NCBI GenBank assembly: GCA_029204225.1 | Contig: CM055106.1 | Location: forward strand, 3,824,039 to 3,888,038 | Length of the DNA stretch: 64,000 nt | Origin: Diphasiastrum complanatum | Taxonomy: Eukaryota; Streptophyta; Lycopodiopsida; Lycopodiales; Lycopodiaceae | Direction: 5' to 3' | Shown here: positions 42,311 to 56,009 of the stretch, piece after piece | Layout: each line of letters opens with the position of its first letter | Numbering within the stretch: position 1 is the stretch's first letter | Position numbers and translations under genes: made by a program | The notes under the pieces: model-generated | Seen by the model: only the letters and a program-made list of their open reading frames with translations | Databases searched by the model: none | What the model was told of the DNA's origin: nothing

Positions 42311-43140
42311 CTAGGTATCGGGGTCATACAACTTGTGGGTGTTGTAAAATGAAGTGTATATGATAAGGATGGTCTTGAGACCTTGCAAGTCAAATTTCTT
42401 CCTTGTCTCCTTCAGGATCTGCGCATAGGCGATGCATCTGAATACTCGAAGGTTCTTCAAGGAAGGCCTAGAGCCTGTCCAAACTTCATGTGGTGTTTTG
42501 CCTGAGAGGGCCTTTGTCGAACATCTGTTCTTGATGTAAGCTGTAGTGGAGGCAGCTTCATCCCAGAAGCTCTTCGACAAAGATGTGTGTGCTAGCATGC
42601 ATTTGGTTGACTCGGCAAGGGTACAATTCTTCCTCTTGCTAAGCCATTAGACTGAGGTGAATAAGGAGTGATAACTATTGTTCAATGACTTGGCTCTAGC
42701 AGGACTCCTTGAACTCAGTAGAAATGTAATCTTCACTATTATTGGACCTCAGGGCTTTGATCTTTTTGCCAGTTTTTTTCTTTGCACACTCCTTGAAGAT
42801 TCTGAAGCAATTGAAGGCTTCTGATCTCTTCTTGATAAAATACACCATAGTCCTTTTGGAAAATTCATCAATAAAAGTAATGAAATACTTTGCATCCTTC
42901 AGTGAAGGATTCTGCATTGGGACACAAATGTCTGTATGTATAACATCTAATAATCCTCTAACAATATGCTGATGACTTGATCTAAATGGTTTCCTAGCCA
43001 GTTTACCGACTAAACAGTCTTGATAGACAGGTAGTTCGACTTTCCTATCTGGATAGTCAAGATCAAGAACAATGGATTGCTTAGACATTTGTGATACAAA
43101 AGCATGATTCAAATGACCAATTCCATAATACCAAAGTAAA
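42311..43140 (-). pseudogene. element F integrase
   Basis: It reads GIGHLNHAFVSQMSK, LDVIHTDICVPMQNPS (first Asp; CGP changed to CVP), FITFIDEFSKRTMVYFI, KIKALRSNNSEDYIS (second Asp changed to Asn), then after a gap MLAHTSLSKSFWDEAAST and HEVWTGSRPSLKNLRVFR. Confidence 0.78.
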
Positions 43141-43361
43141 CTTTTATTGAATTGAATAGAAGTACTAAGTGCTTGACTAGAGGCACAAAAGCAATGACTT
43201 AATCTGTACGAGTATCCATGTCTCTTTTTGAGTGCTAGGATCTTGCCTATTCTATTGACTACTTTACACTTGTCAGATTTAAATTTTACTTTATGTTTTA
43301 GATCTATAATTTTGCTTACAAAGAGCGGATTTGTCGACAGATTTGGTACATGTAGAACATT

Positions 43362-43760
43362 CTAAAGTAGCTTAGACTGATCATTTTCAAAGTTCAATCT
43401 TACTATACCTTCACCTTTGATATCTTGTGTGCTATTGTCACCAAGGTGAGCATATCTCTTGGTACTGTAAGATCTATAGGACTCGAAACAGCTAATATGG
43501 CTGGTCATATGCTGGGTGCCTCCGGAATCCAGAAACCAAGAGTTGTCATTGGATGCTTCTTGATGGCTAGTCATGAAGGCATCATGATCCAATTATTGAA
43601 TAGGCTGTGGTGCTTCTGTAGCTGCATTTTCCACTTGATTCGACTTTCCCTTGCTGCTATTCTTAGCTTGAAGTATGCAACCATCTTGGATCTCATGGTT
43701 GGATCACTTGCAGTATCTACAAAACAACTTCTTCTTTGTCGGTTGATTTGACTGCTCTTG
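43362..43760 (-). pseudogene. element F nucleocapsid knuckle and protease
   Basis: CRYCKxSNHEIQDGC (stop at x) is a CCHC knuckle. The protease has NSWFLDSGGTQHMTSH with DSG intact, then YAHLGDNSTQDIKGEGIV. Confidence 0.75.
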
Positions 43761-43860
43761 ATGTTGTGTCAGCTTCTGGTTTTTTGATGGCTTTTGAAGA
43801 AATGAAATGTTTCTAATGCCAAAGATGACAAGACACGACACGACACGACATGACAAAACA

Positions 43861-45063
43861 TGATATCAATCGTGCTCCACGAACAACCAAGAAGATTAGT
43901 CAAGTATCAAGGGGTACAAACATTTGATCAGATATTATGACATCAGCAGAAGTATTCTAGATCGTGGCTAATCTGCCACTCTTGTAATTCGCAATTAGTT
44001 GTAGATGTTTAATCTTTCTAATCTGTAAGTTACATGATGTGACACAAAAAAGTTCACAAACTATATGCTTTCTGTTTGATGCATAATGCTATAATGCTAG
44101 TAAGCAAGACAAGAAGTCAAAAGACGAAAATACATAATACAAGTCCGCCTGCATGCGAGACAATTCTGTATAGGATATGTAGATCTAGAAGTCCACTAGT
44201 AAGCGAGATGCAATTCATGAGAGAATTGTATTTCTCTCATGCCAACACACTACGTGGATCTGTCATGCAGTGCTTGAAGAATCAAGAAAATTGATAGATG
44301 ATATTGTAGCTGTTGTGTACATTATTAATCTGTATGATTGTATGATCTTGAATATAATTTTGTCTATTACAATTCATGTATCTGATTCACTTGCTCATTT
44401 AATTCCGCACTTTTGTTTGTTCTTGTTGAATGCTATATTAATTTGTTAACGTAGATCAGGAGTGTCTGGCTACTCGCTGAAGGATTGTAGGAATGATATA
44501 GCCAGAAGTGACCAATGATCATATCTAAATTCTTGACAAACTGATCTTGTTCTCGAATCCTTTCACTTCGCTTCGCTTCGCTTCGCTTCACTTCGCTTCG
44601 CTTCGCTTCACTTCGCTTCGTTTCGTTTTGCTTCATGATCTCTTGGCCAGAAGGGTAAATCAATTACAGAGCTCATCTAAGTTTTGTTTCGTTTCATTTT
44701 ATTTCGTCTTGTTTCATCTCGTCTTGTCTCATCTCATTGTAGAGCCAGATTGATCTTGTTGCAAACTCTTTCGTTTTGTTTTGTTTTGTGTCGTTTCGCG
44801 ATCTCTATGCTTTCAGCATAAATCAATGTCAGAGCTCATTTAAGTCTTGCTTTGCTTTGCTTTGTTTCGTTTTCATCTAGATTTTGTCTCATTTCGTTTC
44901 GTTGTGTTACAGGGCCTGATTGATCCAATACGAATTATTCTCGAAGAGAAATAATTTGAGTTTCGTGAAATATTCATGAATCGTTCAAGTTTTTCCTTTT
45001 ATAAGTGTGTCACTAGAGTTTTCTAGTTGGAATTTGCATTTTCTAAGTGCATTTTTCACATCA
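43861..45063 (+). repeat. complete family-E 5' LTR (1,203 bp) with CTTCG repeats
   Basis: Ends are TGAT...ATCA (inverted), followed by a one-base spacer and the PBS. The zone 44563-44632 is a CTTCG/CTTCA pentamer array; further TTTCG-rich zones lie at 44690-44740 and 44770-44910. Confidence 0.75.
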
Positions 45064-45064
45064 G

Positions 45065-45076
45065 TGGTATCAGAGC
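45065..45076 (+). other. primer-binding site, initiator tRNA-Met
   Basis: Exact TGGTATCAGAGC two bases after the LTR's terminal CA. Confidence 0.88.
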
Positions 45077-45177
45077 CTACCTTGTCGTAATCTGACATAG
45101 GCAAAGAGCTATCAAATCCAAGGGGCTAAGCATTCAAACAATCAACCATCAACAAGTGAACACAAATTCAAAAGCAA

Positions 45178-45646
45178 TGGCTTCAATCAGCAGCATACAA
45201 TCCAAGATCTGTATAGTTCTGAATTTGTCAAGATCTAACTTTCTAGCATGGAAAGTTAAGACGTCGTTGATACTAAAGGGTGAAGGATTATTCCCTTGGG
45301 TAGATGGCACAGAGGAGATGCCTACAACAACAGGCAAAGAGCTATGCGAATGGAGGGAGAAAACTGACAAGGCAGTAGCCTTGTTATCATCATCCATCGA
45401 GGATAGACCTGGCTATATTCTCCAAGGCAAAGGAGATGTGGGATACATTGCTCACGAGATTTCAAACGAAATCACAAAGGCAAATAATGATGTGGAAGAT
45501 CAGCTGACAAATCTGCAGTTGGATGGCAAAGACCTCACTTCTTTTGTAAGGAAGATGAAGGATCTATTCCTATCACTACACAATTTTAGAGCAGAAAATG
45601 CAGTGTCAGCAGAGAAGCAGCTCACTTATCTGTTGAGGGCCTTATG
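45178..45646 (+). pseudogene. family-E gag, second copy, truncated
   Basis: It opens MASISSIQSKICIVLNLS and continues FLAWKVKTSLILKGEGLF, WVDGTEEMPTTTGKEL. Compared with the copy at 39.5 kb, about 12 bp are missing near 45410, and a frame change affects residues 88-105. It breaks at YLLRAL and joins LTR sequence. Confidence 0.8.
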
Positions 45647-45775
45647 AACAACCAAGAAGATCAGTCAAGTACCAAGGGGTACAAACATTTGATCAAATAT
45701 TATGACATCAGCAGAAGTATTCTAGATCGTGGCTAATCTACCACTCTTGTAATTCGCGATTATGTGTCACGTCAA
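45647..45775 (+). repeat. family-E LTR piece downstream of truncated gag
   Basis: Nearly identical to 43881-44000 (GAACAACCAAGAAGAT, ATCAAGG-like, CAGCAGAAGTATTCTAGATC). It lacks the first 20 bp of the LTR, so the gag-LTR joint is a deletion, leaving a mini-element. Confidence 0.75.
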
Positions 45776-48700
45776 GTTTTTACCCCCCAAAAAAAAACAA
45801 CAACTTCTAATTTGCTGCAATTGGTAGTAAAAACTTACATGAAAAGAAAAAATACATGCTACCACACTTCATGAAAAGGATTTGTAAGTAAGTGATCTAC
45901 ATTAGTCCACAATGTCAAAGTGTATAAATTTTGTTGGGATAAGATGATTTGACAACATACAAAATAACGCTGTAGCTTGTTGCGAATTTTGCAAAAAGTT
46001 CTTAAATATTTAAGCTAATGGTAGCCAGTTGTGAAAATCTTAAATAAAGACTTGACCACACTTGAATAGCAATGTAAGAATGTGTATTTTTTCTTCACCA
46101 TTTATATCCATGTGTGTTGCTATATCTTCCTTTTGTGATTGATTTTTAGGATTTATAGAAGGTACTTTAGAAGGGAAAAAAAAACTAAAGAATCTTCTAC
46201 TTCAAACTGCAAGATGAAGTTTCTAACCAAAATGATATTCTTTATTGTGATAAAATGTTACAAGAGAATATAGATAAACATGCATAACAAGCGAAGGAAG
46301 TCCATCTGCTAGATTCGTGTCAGTGGTTTGACCTATTCTAGCTACCCCCTCCACACAAACAATCCAAACATACAAGCTATGAAACATGATGAACAATCAC
46401 AATATTACACCATTTCTTTGTATCTTGACAACTCATTTTGGAATCCATATATGGTAAATTTCATAGACTATTTTCATTTCTTAACATTGCAAATTAATTT
46501 GAATCATCTACCCACAAATATGTATCATGAAAAGCTCAATCCTGTTAGTTTTTATTTTGATTTTCCTTTGTTCATAAATTGTTAAGTGAAATAAATGCAT
46601 TTCTTACAGGTTACTACATAGAAATTAAGACATCTTGTGAAAAGTCCCGTATTTTAACATATTATAAGTTGAGTAGTAAAAAGATCTAATCTATTTAATA
46701 AAAACCATAATCCTAGTGATGTGACATTCAACATACCAGTTCAAGCTTTGATATCTTTGCACATAACATACCATAAGCTTGAAGACATATTCATTCATTA
46801 AGTTCTATGAATTTCTTGTTCAAAGCCACTACTAGTAGCCACAAATGTGCTCAAATCTCAAGCTATTGGTGATTTTTTCAAATGAGAATTAGTGCCCCAA
46901 TATTATCAACTCTAGAATCCTCAATCTCCACATTATCTTTGACAACTTAATAAACTCTTTTGTCTCAAATTTTGCATATTTAGACGTCAAAGTGAGACTT
47001 TGTGTCCATCCATCCCTTCAATATGATCTATTTACTGAATCGTAAAGAGAAGTTGTTGACAAATTTCTAGATGTGTCACAATAAGATATTGAATTAAAGT
47101 TGCCATCCTTGTAGCTTTCTATTTCAACTACTAAAAATACAACATCAATACAATTAGAATTTTCAATGGGTCACAAACTAAACTAGCCATCCAATGAGTC
47201 ACTTGAATATTACAATACACCTAAAACAATAAAGTCATCAAATCTAGTATGAAAATTTAGTTTCTTTTTCCTTTTTTTGTGGTTAGAAATAGCATATGTG
47301 TATGATCATAAGGAATAAATCACTATCTTTTCTCAATAGGAAACTTCTTCTTTTAGTTGTGAAAATTTTGAGTCATAGAAGTTTCCTTGAAGCTTTTAAA
47401 TAATTATATATACCATTTCACTCACTTTTCATAAAGAAAAACTTTAATTGAAAAAAGGTGGTGCTTTAGGCAGTCAAAAGCATTTGTTGAAAAGCCTTCA
47501 TTACATCAAGAAGTTAACAAGATGATTTCAGTCTTGAGGAACAAATTGAATATTTCAAATCACGAGCACAAGATGCGATCTTTTGTGGTATTCTTTGTAG
47601 CTATTGTATGTACTTGTACCTATATCCAGCTTCGAACTGACTTTATGGAACATAATCGTGACCACGATAAATCATCTAAGTAATTTTCAAATGAAAAGAT
47701 CAAGGCTAGTTCAGTTGGGACTTATTTGTTTATTTAAGATCTCAAAGAATCTTTGAAAACCAATAAATGTTGATGCATGACCATGCGTAATGCTAGGTAC
47801 AATTTCTTTCCATGCATCTCACCACGTCAATTATCACAAGTTAAGTGATCATGGGACTGTTAGTATGCCTCAAATAGATAGTAGTTTTTAACTTTTGGTT
47901 ATACTAAGAAACTCAAAGAATCTAGCTTTGTTATCAAAATGATGCTACTCGTGAGACTACACATGCAATAGAGGTGGGACCAAGTACATTTATGATGGAG
48001 AAACTAGTAATTCTTTTTTTAAAAGTATGGTGTACAAACTCATAAGGAAAAAGTGAATGCTTTGATGAGCAAGACTATAAGCTTGTTCTTGGCACCCTTG
48101 TCAACTTTCCTGTATCATTTCACACTTTTACTGATTTTTTGTGACCTAAGATTTTATCTTCGTGGTTCCCAATCAACACTTTTTCTGAAGATGTTCAAGA
48201 ACTTGATTTTTGTCATGAAATTTGAGCTACATATCTACAGTAACTTCATGGATATTAAGTAGATAAGATTGGCCTTCAAAACTATTTACAATCTATTGTA
48301 ATATTTTTTTTGATTCCTCAAATAGGTTTATCTTTTTAAAAAACCAAACAACAAAGATACATAAAGCTTAGGGCAACTCATAATCTAATACTTCAAAATT
48401 ATGAAATAGGGACAATCATGGTGACATCAAGAAAGGTTACCAAGTGAAAAGTTTTAAGATTTTTGTTTTGAAGAATAGTATAATAATATGATGAAGCAAA
48501 AACCACGAAGCATTGTCCTTACAATGCTTTAAGAGAAGGTTCAAAGGAATGAGAAAGAGTCACAACCATTCAAAAAATTGCATTTCAATTCACAAACAAG
48601 AATCTTGGCATCTCTTTGAAAGTAAATATTGTCCACTTTAAATGGAATACTAAAATATAAACTTCTGTGTCTTCCCATCATGGCATAATGTTTGGCTTGA

Positions 48701-51427
48701 TGGAGGTCCAATAATATGTACATTAAAATTTCAAATATATCATATGTCTATGTATATTAATGATCTAGATCTCACTAAAGCATTATAACATTAAAGAAAA
48801 GAAAGTACCTTGCAAATTGTGATCACTCAATTGCACTAGAAAATTATGTAAAATATCTATAATACTCATCCACAAAAAGGCCTAGCACAAAAGGAGTTGG
48901 AAGGCTCCTAGATTTTTATTAATACGGTAAATGAAATATAATATGTACCTTCTTGAACATAGAAAGAACTCTTATACAACTTTACTATTGCAACAAAAAG
49001 TCAAAAAATAGTGATATGCTCAAGTTTGGAGTTCACATATGTAAAATGATTAAATGGGTCTATTGTACTTTAGTAAGAATTATTCAAAATCGCGTTCGAT
49101 TAAAAAACTCAATTATCAATTGGTGATGTTTTTCAAGGCATTCTTCATACACAGAAAATGCTCATCACATGATCGAACATCCAAGGGATATAGAATTTTC
49201 GTACACACCATAAAATGAAATGTGCTAATTTGATTCGTGATTGATACTAGATGTGCTCAATTTCAAGAAAAGAATGAAAAGTTTGAGAAATTTGAATTTG
49301 ATAATGAGGAAGCAACTTCACATTAAAGATATACAATACAGCTTCTAAGAAGTATGTACGACAAGATATTACACATTAATTTTGAATATGTATTTATTTT
49401 CAACACAATGTCTCACTTTTTCCCAAGTCAAATAAGAAACACAGAAATATCAAAAAAAAAGAAATGGGTGATAACATTAAATTTAGTGGATATTTTTCTA
49501 CAGTTATGTAACATCTTCTATTATATTATAACAAAGGACAATAGAAATTTACTTTTCTTGTCTATTTTTTTTGGCTAGCATCATTCATCTAACACGAATT
49601 ATAGAGAATGCATTGTGGATTTCTCTTTTTCTTAGTTGGTGCATACATAATCCGATATTTAGTCGCATACTAAAATATGGTGATATGGGCCCAATTGAAT
49701 GCTTTTCAAAAGATATAATGTATTTTGCCATACAAAATTCAATTATGTATTAGATTGAATTTTATAGTTTCTTTCTCTTCTATAAAGTGTTCATATGTCA
49801 ATTTACAATTGCTTGAAACTAGAACATGATGCAAAGTTAAAGTTTTGGCTCAACAAACCGAAAAGATGGCCCATACTCAAGTACAATATATAAATTAAAC
49901 TTATGATCTAAGATATTTAGTTGACATGTATGAGCTTGTATAATTATCTCACCAATGTCTTCATCCTCATAGCATACTTTGAGGAGGACATCATATGAGT
50001 GTTTGATTCTATGAAGTTTTAGATTCAAGCAACATTTAAAGACTCGCTAGTGCACTCCTTAATCATTTGGAATTAAATGTAAATAAAGTGCACTTGATGA
50101 ATAATAACCCCACTGAAGAGATGCTAGCCCAATTTAGCTAAAATTCATAAATTTATGTCTAATGATTTTTAAGGAGTCATGAAAGCCAAAATGTAGAAAG
50201 GATTATAATCAATGTAAGAATCCTCGTTCATCTATATTCAAAGGGCAAAAAACTAAGAAGAAAGATTGGCAAGGCAATTATAGAGCTCAAGATATTATGT
50301 GAAAAATATCATGATGTAGAGTGCATTCATTGTATTATTTGTGCAAAAGAGCATTGCATTGAAGCAAAAGTAGTATGTTCAAATGCGTATGGAAGCTTGT
50401 CCATGAACTAAATAAACAAAAAGCTGGTTATATGTCTACGTCCTATACCCGTATTGTGTTTAGAGACCTTTTTATATCATAATGGTTATGTTAATTAATG
50501 ATTGGAAAGTGGAAACTAACCTCTACAAATTTATAATGGACAATTAACGTCTTTTGTTAATGATATACAACACCTATTTTTTTTATAGATGACAGATGAC
50601 AATAATGTCTAGAGATTAATGTATTGATAAAAGTTGCCTCAATATGGCCCACAGAAAATGAAAGGCATAAAAGTCCTCATACAATGTTTAGAAGCCACAT
50701 AAACATGGTTGTAGATTAAAAATAGAGAAATGGAAAGACACAATAGCAAAAGGCTTTGTAGCCATGCTTTCTTATCGTTCCTCTTACTCAGGTCTTCGAG
50801 AAACATGTAGCCACCTTGACTTGCCAATTTGAAGAAGCTCGATCTTGCTTGATCCTTGATAGAGATCTAAATATAACTTATTCTTGTGCCTCTTGAAACT
50901 CACTTCAATCCTAAAATAAAAAGATAAGTGAATTCAAATATATCTATAACACTTGAATCTTTTCCAAACTTGAAACTAGATGACTAGCATGCTAGAATTG
51001 GACAAATCTTGATCTAAATTAGATCAAAAGTCAATGGACTGAAATAGGACTTAACCAAGTGTGTACTAACACTCTTGGATGTACAAATTTACTTTTCAAA
51101 TCATGAAACAAATTCAAATTCAATCTACCCTTGAATGCCAATACTAGTTACTAGAAATCTTGACAATGTCTTATCAAACTACAATAGAGGCCTGAAGAAT
51201 TGATTTCAAAACTACATCCACATAATTAGGTACTCTAGAAATGCATATTGGATAAGTCCAAACTTTTACCTAAGAAAGAAACTCTAATTTTGATGATTTA
51301 AGACCAAATCCTACAACAATTGTCAATACCGGCTCAAGCATGCAACCTTGTGGAAAATTTGTCAAATTTTGAGAAGGTTGACTTTTAATTCCAAACCTCT
51401 CCCTCTTATCACAAATCTTAAGAAGAA
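45776..51427. other. AT-rich region, nothing recognised
   Basis: About 5.6 kb with no long frame, no LTR ends, no PBS and no RT-like motif on either strand. Short frames (for example 46328-46585, 49837-50028) have no family features. Probably very old repeat sequence. Confidence 0.5.
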
Positions 51428-51738
51428 GAGACCAAGCATAAAATATCAAGCACATTAAATAAGATAACTATGCTAAGCATAGCAAAAAACTATAAGTTTA
51501 TTAATCTAAAAAGTCTTAAAGATTAGAAAACCATGTTGAATATAGAAAGAGCTTTTTATTTGCCCACTTCGAGACCAAACATAAAATATCAAACACATTA
51601 AATAAGATAACTATGCTAAGCATAGCAAAAAATTATAAATTTATTAATCTAAAAAGTCTTAATAGATTCATTATCAAAGGATATAAAGATTAGAAAACCA
51701 TGTTGAACATAGAAAGAGCTTTTTATTTGCCCACTTCA
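51428..51738. repeat. tandem duplication, 143-bp unit
   Basis: GAGACCAAGCATAAAATATC (51428) recurs as GAGACCAAACATAAAATATC (51571), and both units run through AAGATAACTATGCTAAGC and TTTTTATTTGCCCACTTC. Copy 2 contains an extra 24 bp (ATTCATTATCAAAGG region). About 95% identity outside that. Confidence 0.88.
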
Positions 51739-52688
51739 AAAAGCTGATTGAAAGTATTTGTTATATTTGTTAGTCTCTATATAAGATTTTTTGAATCAAA
51801 GGGCATGCCTATCTCTTGGGTGCAAAGAGCTTTAAGCTCTAATTGCTTAATTTTTTTTTGCCTTCGAGCATCCAATGTACTTGCTATGAAAAAATTGAAT
51901 TTTATGAATGGCTATCATTTTCATCTTGTGATATTGATAAGTGTTACGGTCTTAGTCAAGAACCTTGGTGTCCTCATTTGTTAATCCAACAAAAGCTATG
52001 GCACTGATCATACAAAATATTGGGATGTATGGATATTCTCTAGAAAGTTCTTTCCTAGCTTGTAAAATTTTTATATCTCCTAAAACAAAACAAATGATAA
52101 CAATCTAATTGTTCAAACTTCAAAATTATCTAATAAATCACAATCTTCAAGATTTACCAAAACAACCAAACGAGGATTATGTGTGATTTTTAGATTATGT
52201 ATATGTGTTTCATTAGGTTCACACATTTCCATTGGCTTGTCACCAATTTTTAAGTCAAGTGATGGTTTGTCACATTGATCAATGTCAAGAATAATTGTAA
52301 AATCTCTAATTTTGAAAATACATTCCTTTTGAGAGTATTTGAAGGTTACTGAATGGATTTTGCAAACTAGTAAGATTGGAGCTTAGTTTTGACTCTTATG
52401 ACTTGATTTGATCTAACATAGATTTTTCATAAAGCCTTAGAGATCTTTATGAATGATCATTGTGTATGTTTGGATCAATCAAAGTGAATTCATCATGAAT
52501 TTAATCTTTGTGATTAAGGAGAGTCACATTTCACTCAAATCTAGGGATGGTTGGAGCTAGTTTTCACAAATATTGAATGATCATAGATCAAGGACATTGT
52601 GGATCTTGTTGAATATGCTTATAAGATGTATTCAAGTGCAAATAAGTAGGATATCATATTTGATCCTTCTCTATTCATCTATCTTGTA

Positions 52689-53370
52689 TTTTGTGTACGT
52701 GAAAACTATGCAAAGTCTACCCTGATGATTTTACATTTTCATGTATGTATGTAAATCACACATGTGTGGAGCACGTTTCCACATGTGAACAGTAGGCCTA
52801 TTTGCATTAGTTAATTCATGCCATAAAATAGCTTGTTTTACAAAGCAATGTGAAACTAGACAAAAGCTAGTCATGTAGAAGCATGTCAAGTGTCATCATA
52901 AGGTTGGGTCTCAATCTCCTCATGTCTTGTACAAATCAAAATTATGATTAGGAATAGGTATTTGGGTCATGACCTCTAGCTCAATCAAAGGTCAACGATG
53001 TCCTATTTTGTAGGGATGCAAAAGTGAAAGTGGTGGACCTCAGTCTACCACCTCATCTCATTGGTCTATAGGTCCAATCACTTGTAGAGGTTCAAAAAGA
53101 GGGACCCGATCATATTTCAAGGCTCTCCACGTGAAAATTAGTGTAGGAACTCAAGCTACCACTATATATGATGATAGCTCCTTTGTACATAAGAATTTTG
53201 CGAGATGGTTTTGTTTTGAGTCAAAGTCTCTTGTTGTGCTCTCTCTCTCTCTCTCTCTCTATCTACTCAAGGGCTCTTGGTTTTTCTCTCTCTACCCGAG
53301 AGTAGGATCTGTGTTTTATCTAAGACATTACTACCACTTACCACTTCCTGAATAAATATTTTTCATCTTA
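52689..53370 (+). repeat. family-X LTR (solo or isolated), plus strand
   Basis: It starts TGTGTACGTGAAAACTATGC, has ACACATGTGTGGAG and CCACATGTG, a TATA-like ACTATATATG (about 53161), a (CT)n tract at 53240-53262 and CTCTCTACCCGAGAG. The last motif occurs inverted in the LTR at 54372. No PBS follows. Confidence 0.55.
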
Positions 53371-54371
53371 CTTGTTTTATGTTATTATTTTTTTCCACTT
53401 GTTTGGTATGATTACCTCTTTTTCCCTTGTTCTGTGGATAGTATTGTGGCTATTTCTTGTTTCCAAGAGTAAAGTGTACATAGAGTCTAAAAGTTGTATT
53501 CCTTTCTTTCCCCAAGCTGAGAAGAGTGATTTTAGACAAAGAGATGAATAATCCAAGTTGTTCATTGATTCAATACAAGTTATATGTGAGCAGGTTCAAG
53601 AAAGTCAAAGGCAATACTGTGTCACAAAATGAATCAATAGAGTTGGACAAAAGAAGCAAAATCTTCATCAAGGATTCTCAGATTTAGTGCTAGTAAAAGA
53701 AATTCTTGTTGCAATGAATTCGAACTCCCAAACTCCTTCACTACTCAATACCGACATAGTAAAACAACAATATGGAAGAGAAAAACTTCAATATCTCTTC
53801 CAATTTTCATTGTCTGAATTTGCCCATTTAAATAATCCTAGATCATGCCATAATGAGCCTAATTTGAGTCATGTGAATCTAGAACTCTAATTACTAGGCA
53901 TGTGGACCTTAGAGAGCAAAAATCATTTAAAGCTTTCCCCAAACCTGTAGATGTCATATATGAGTTTGCCCTCTTCAAGTTAGACTCAACAAACATGCTC
54001 TTTCATTTATGAAGTAGGTGAATCTAGACTCCCAGCCAACTTTTCTGGTGATCACAACTTCAAAAAATCACCAAATTGGCGTTGCATACGTGTAGAATTG
54101 AGCTCTGAGTTTGCCCACTTGAAATTTTGTCATTTACTTGATAACTCTATTGTCCAAATGGCAAACCTAGATTCCCAGCCAAACTTCCAAAAATTGCTTT
54201 TGAGTGATTTTTTGAGTTAAATTGAGTTTTCAAATCATTTTTTTCCCTGTTTGAGTTTGCCACACATGTGGGAGGCCCAATCCGAGTTCCTTAGTGTCAT
54301 GATTGGCCTTAGAATGTCTTTTTTAGTCAATCTAGTACCTAACATGTATGTTCCTTAATCTGGGGGGGGGG
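53371..54371. other. unassigned flank
   Basis: It contains two similar segments about 150 bp apart (CTAGACTCCCAGCCAAC near 54024, CTAGATTCCCAGCCAAAC near 54168). No coding domain. Confidence 0.35.
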
Positions 54372-55206
54372 TGTGAATTTCACACGTGTGGAGTGCCCAC
54401 TACATGTGATTTAGATCTCCTAAGATGTGTGGATGCACAATGATCAAGATTCGATTGAGTTTCAAGATCTATCTAGCTCTCAATGGCAAAAATACACTAA
54501 TACATGCATTAACTCACTTCCAAAGTACATACACATGTGTGGGACGTGTTCCAAAATAAAAGTAAGTAAAAATAAGCTGCCCTCCTCGGGTAGAGAGATA
54601 ATCCTACCAATAGCTCTTGGGTAGAGAGAGAATGCTAGAAAATACTTTGATCCAAAGTCTCACTTCATCTCAAAATCAATTAACATAGAATGAGAAATAC
54701 AATGATACTAGTAGATCCACGAGCTAATTCTAACTCAAACATGGTTGGACCTCATATTTACAACCTCTTAATCCTATTGGACCATTGATGCATCCACCTC
54801 TAAATTCTATTGGTCCATTCATGAGCCTATCTCAAATCCTATTGAACCATTGATGCTTTCACCTCTAAATTCTATTGGACCTCTTGAACTTTGACTTGTC
54901 ACACATCAAACTAACTAAAGACACTTGCAACAACCTAATTAGCACGAGTTTCACCTCCTACACTACTTTGGCTCAATAGAGGCATTACATGTGGATTTGA
55001 CCAATTTGCCATCTATGCCAATTTTTGACCCTATCAACATTCTACACAAAGATGCTTGACCATAAAACTTTATGAGACCCCTATGACAAACATTTCTAAT
55101 TTATTTTACAATTCTCCACATGTGGGAACATCCTCCACACATGTGAGATTCACTCACAAACTTCTAACATAAAAATACCAAGCTAGATTTTTGCTAATTT
55201 CTCACA
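54372..55206 (-). repeat. 3' LTR of the family-X element (835 bp)
   Basis: On the minus strand TGTGAGAAATTAGC to GTGAAATTCACA. The overlap with the right LTR covers 54372-54916. It contains subrepeats built on CTATTGG and CCACCTCTAAATT. Confidence 0.68.
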
Positions 55207-55332
55207 GTCGTCCTCAAAAAATAGCCTGAAAAGGTACTAGATCACTTGAGAAGTTTGTAAATATTTTTGAGTGGATCCTTTGGTATGCATAAGAAGTGAA
55301 GATCAGCCAAGGAATCCATCATAGCAGCGCCC

Positions 55333-55617
55333 TCACCATATCCATGATAATATCTCTTTGGTAGAGATCTCTTGCCAATACCTTTGAAGAGTACTCCACC
55401 AATATGCCACTATGATCATGGGCTTCCTCCATGCTTGATGATGGTCTATGATTTGAAAGCTCCACATGCATGATGGCTGCACCATAAATAGAGAAATCTG
55501 AGGCTTCCAAGCCTCATAGGGATCAGCGAGATCAAGATCATAAGATGTGAAAAAATGATGACCATCAAGATTATGCTTTCTAGCTTGACTAGTCCACATA
55601 CAATGAACTATATCCAT
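55333..55617 (-). CDS. short unrecognised frame inside the family-X element
   Basis: 94 residues, Trp/His-rich (MDIVHCMWTSQARKHN start). No knuckle, protease or RT motif. It may be a gag remnant or chance. Confidence 0.25.
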   Translation of the reverse strand: MDIVHCMWTSQARKHNLDGHHFFTSYDLDLADPYEAWKPQISLFMVQPSCMWSFQIIDHHQAWRKPMIIVAYWWSTLQRYWQEISTKEILSWIW

Positions 55618-56009
55618 GATGGATCTAATTTTGATATGGAAGTAGTCAATCTCTCACTTGGTTCCAACAAGTATGAACTCATTGAAGCCATCTAAAGGGA
55701 AATGATCTAAAATGATGAACAAAAAATGATTCTACACACTCACAATAGGATCCAATAATGATGTGCTATGACCTCCTATGCAAGGTCTTGCAACAAACTG
55801 TGAGATGATTCTCACTAGTTCTACCAATCTCTCCAAAACTAGATCTACTTCACATCAAATGATGGAGTATGGGCAAAGCTAGGATCAAACACTCTTAGCA
55901 TGTGTGAAATACTCTAAGAAACGAAATTTGACTCAAATACAATGATATTGCATGAATCTCAAAATAGTGCCTAGATCTCAAATAGATAATGCATGGTAAC
56001 CTTAGGTAG

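Larger units (their letters stand above)
42300..43790 (-). mobile_element. Ty1/copia element F (minus), zinc knuckle to integrase
   Basis: Minus-strand order: knuckle (about 43740-43680), protease, pre-integrase, integrase; RT and RNase H absent. Protein is closer to copia copy 2 and element B than to family E. Confidence 0.78.

Noticed and set aside
44433-44753. RSEAKRSE-type and FASLRF-type repeat proteins
   Set aside because: They are translations of the CTTCG pentamer array inside an LTR, not genes.
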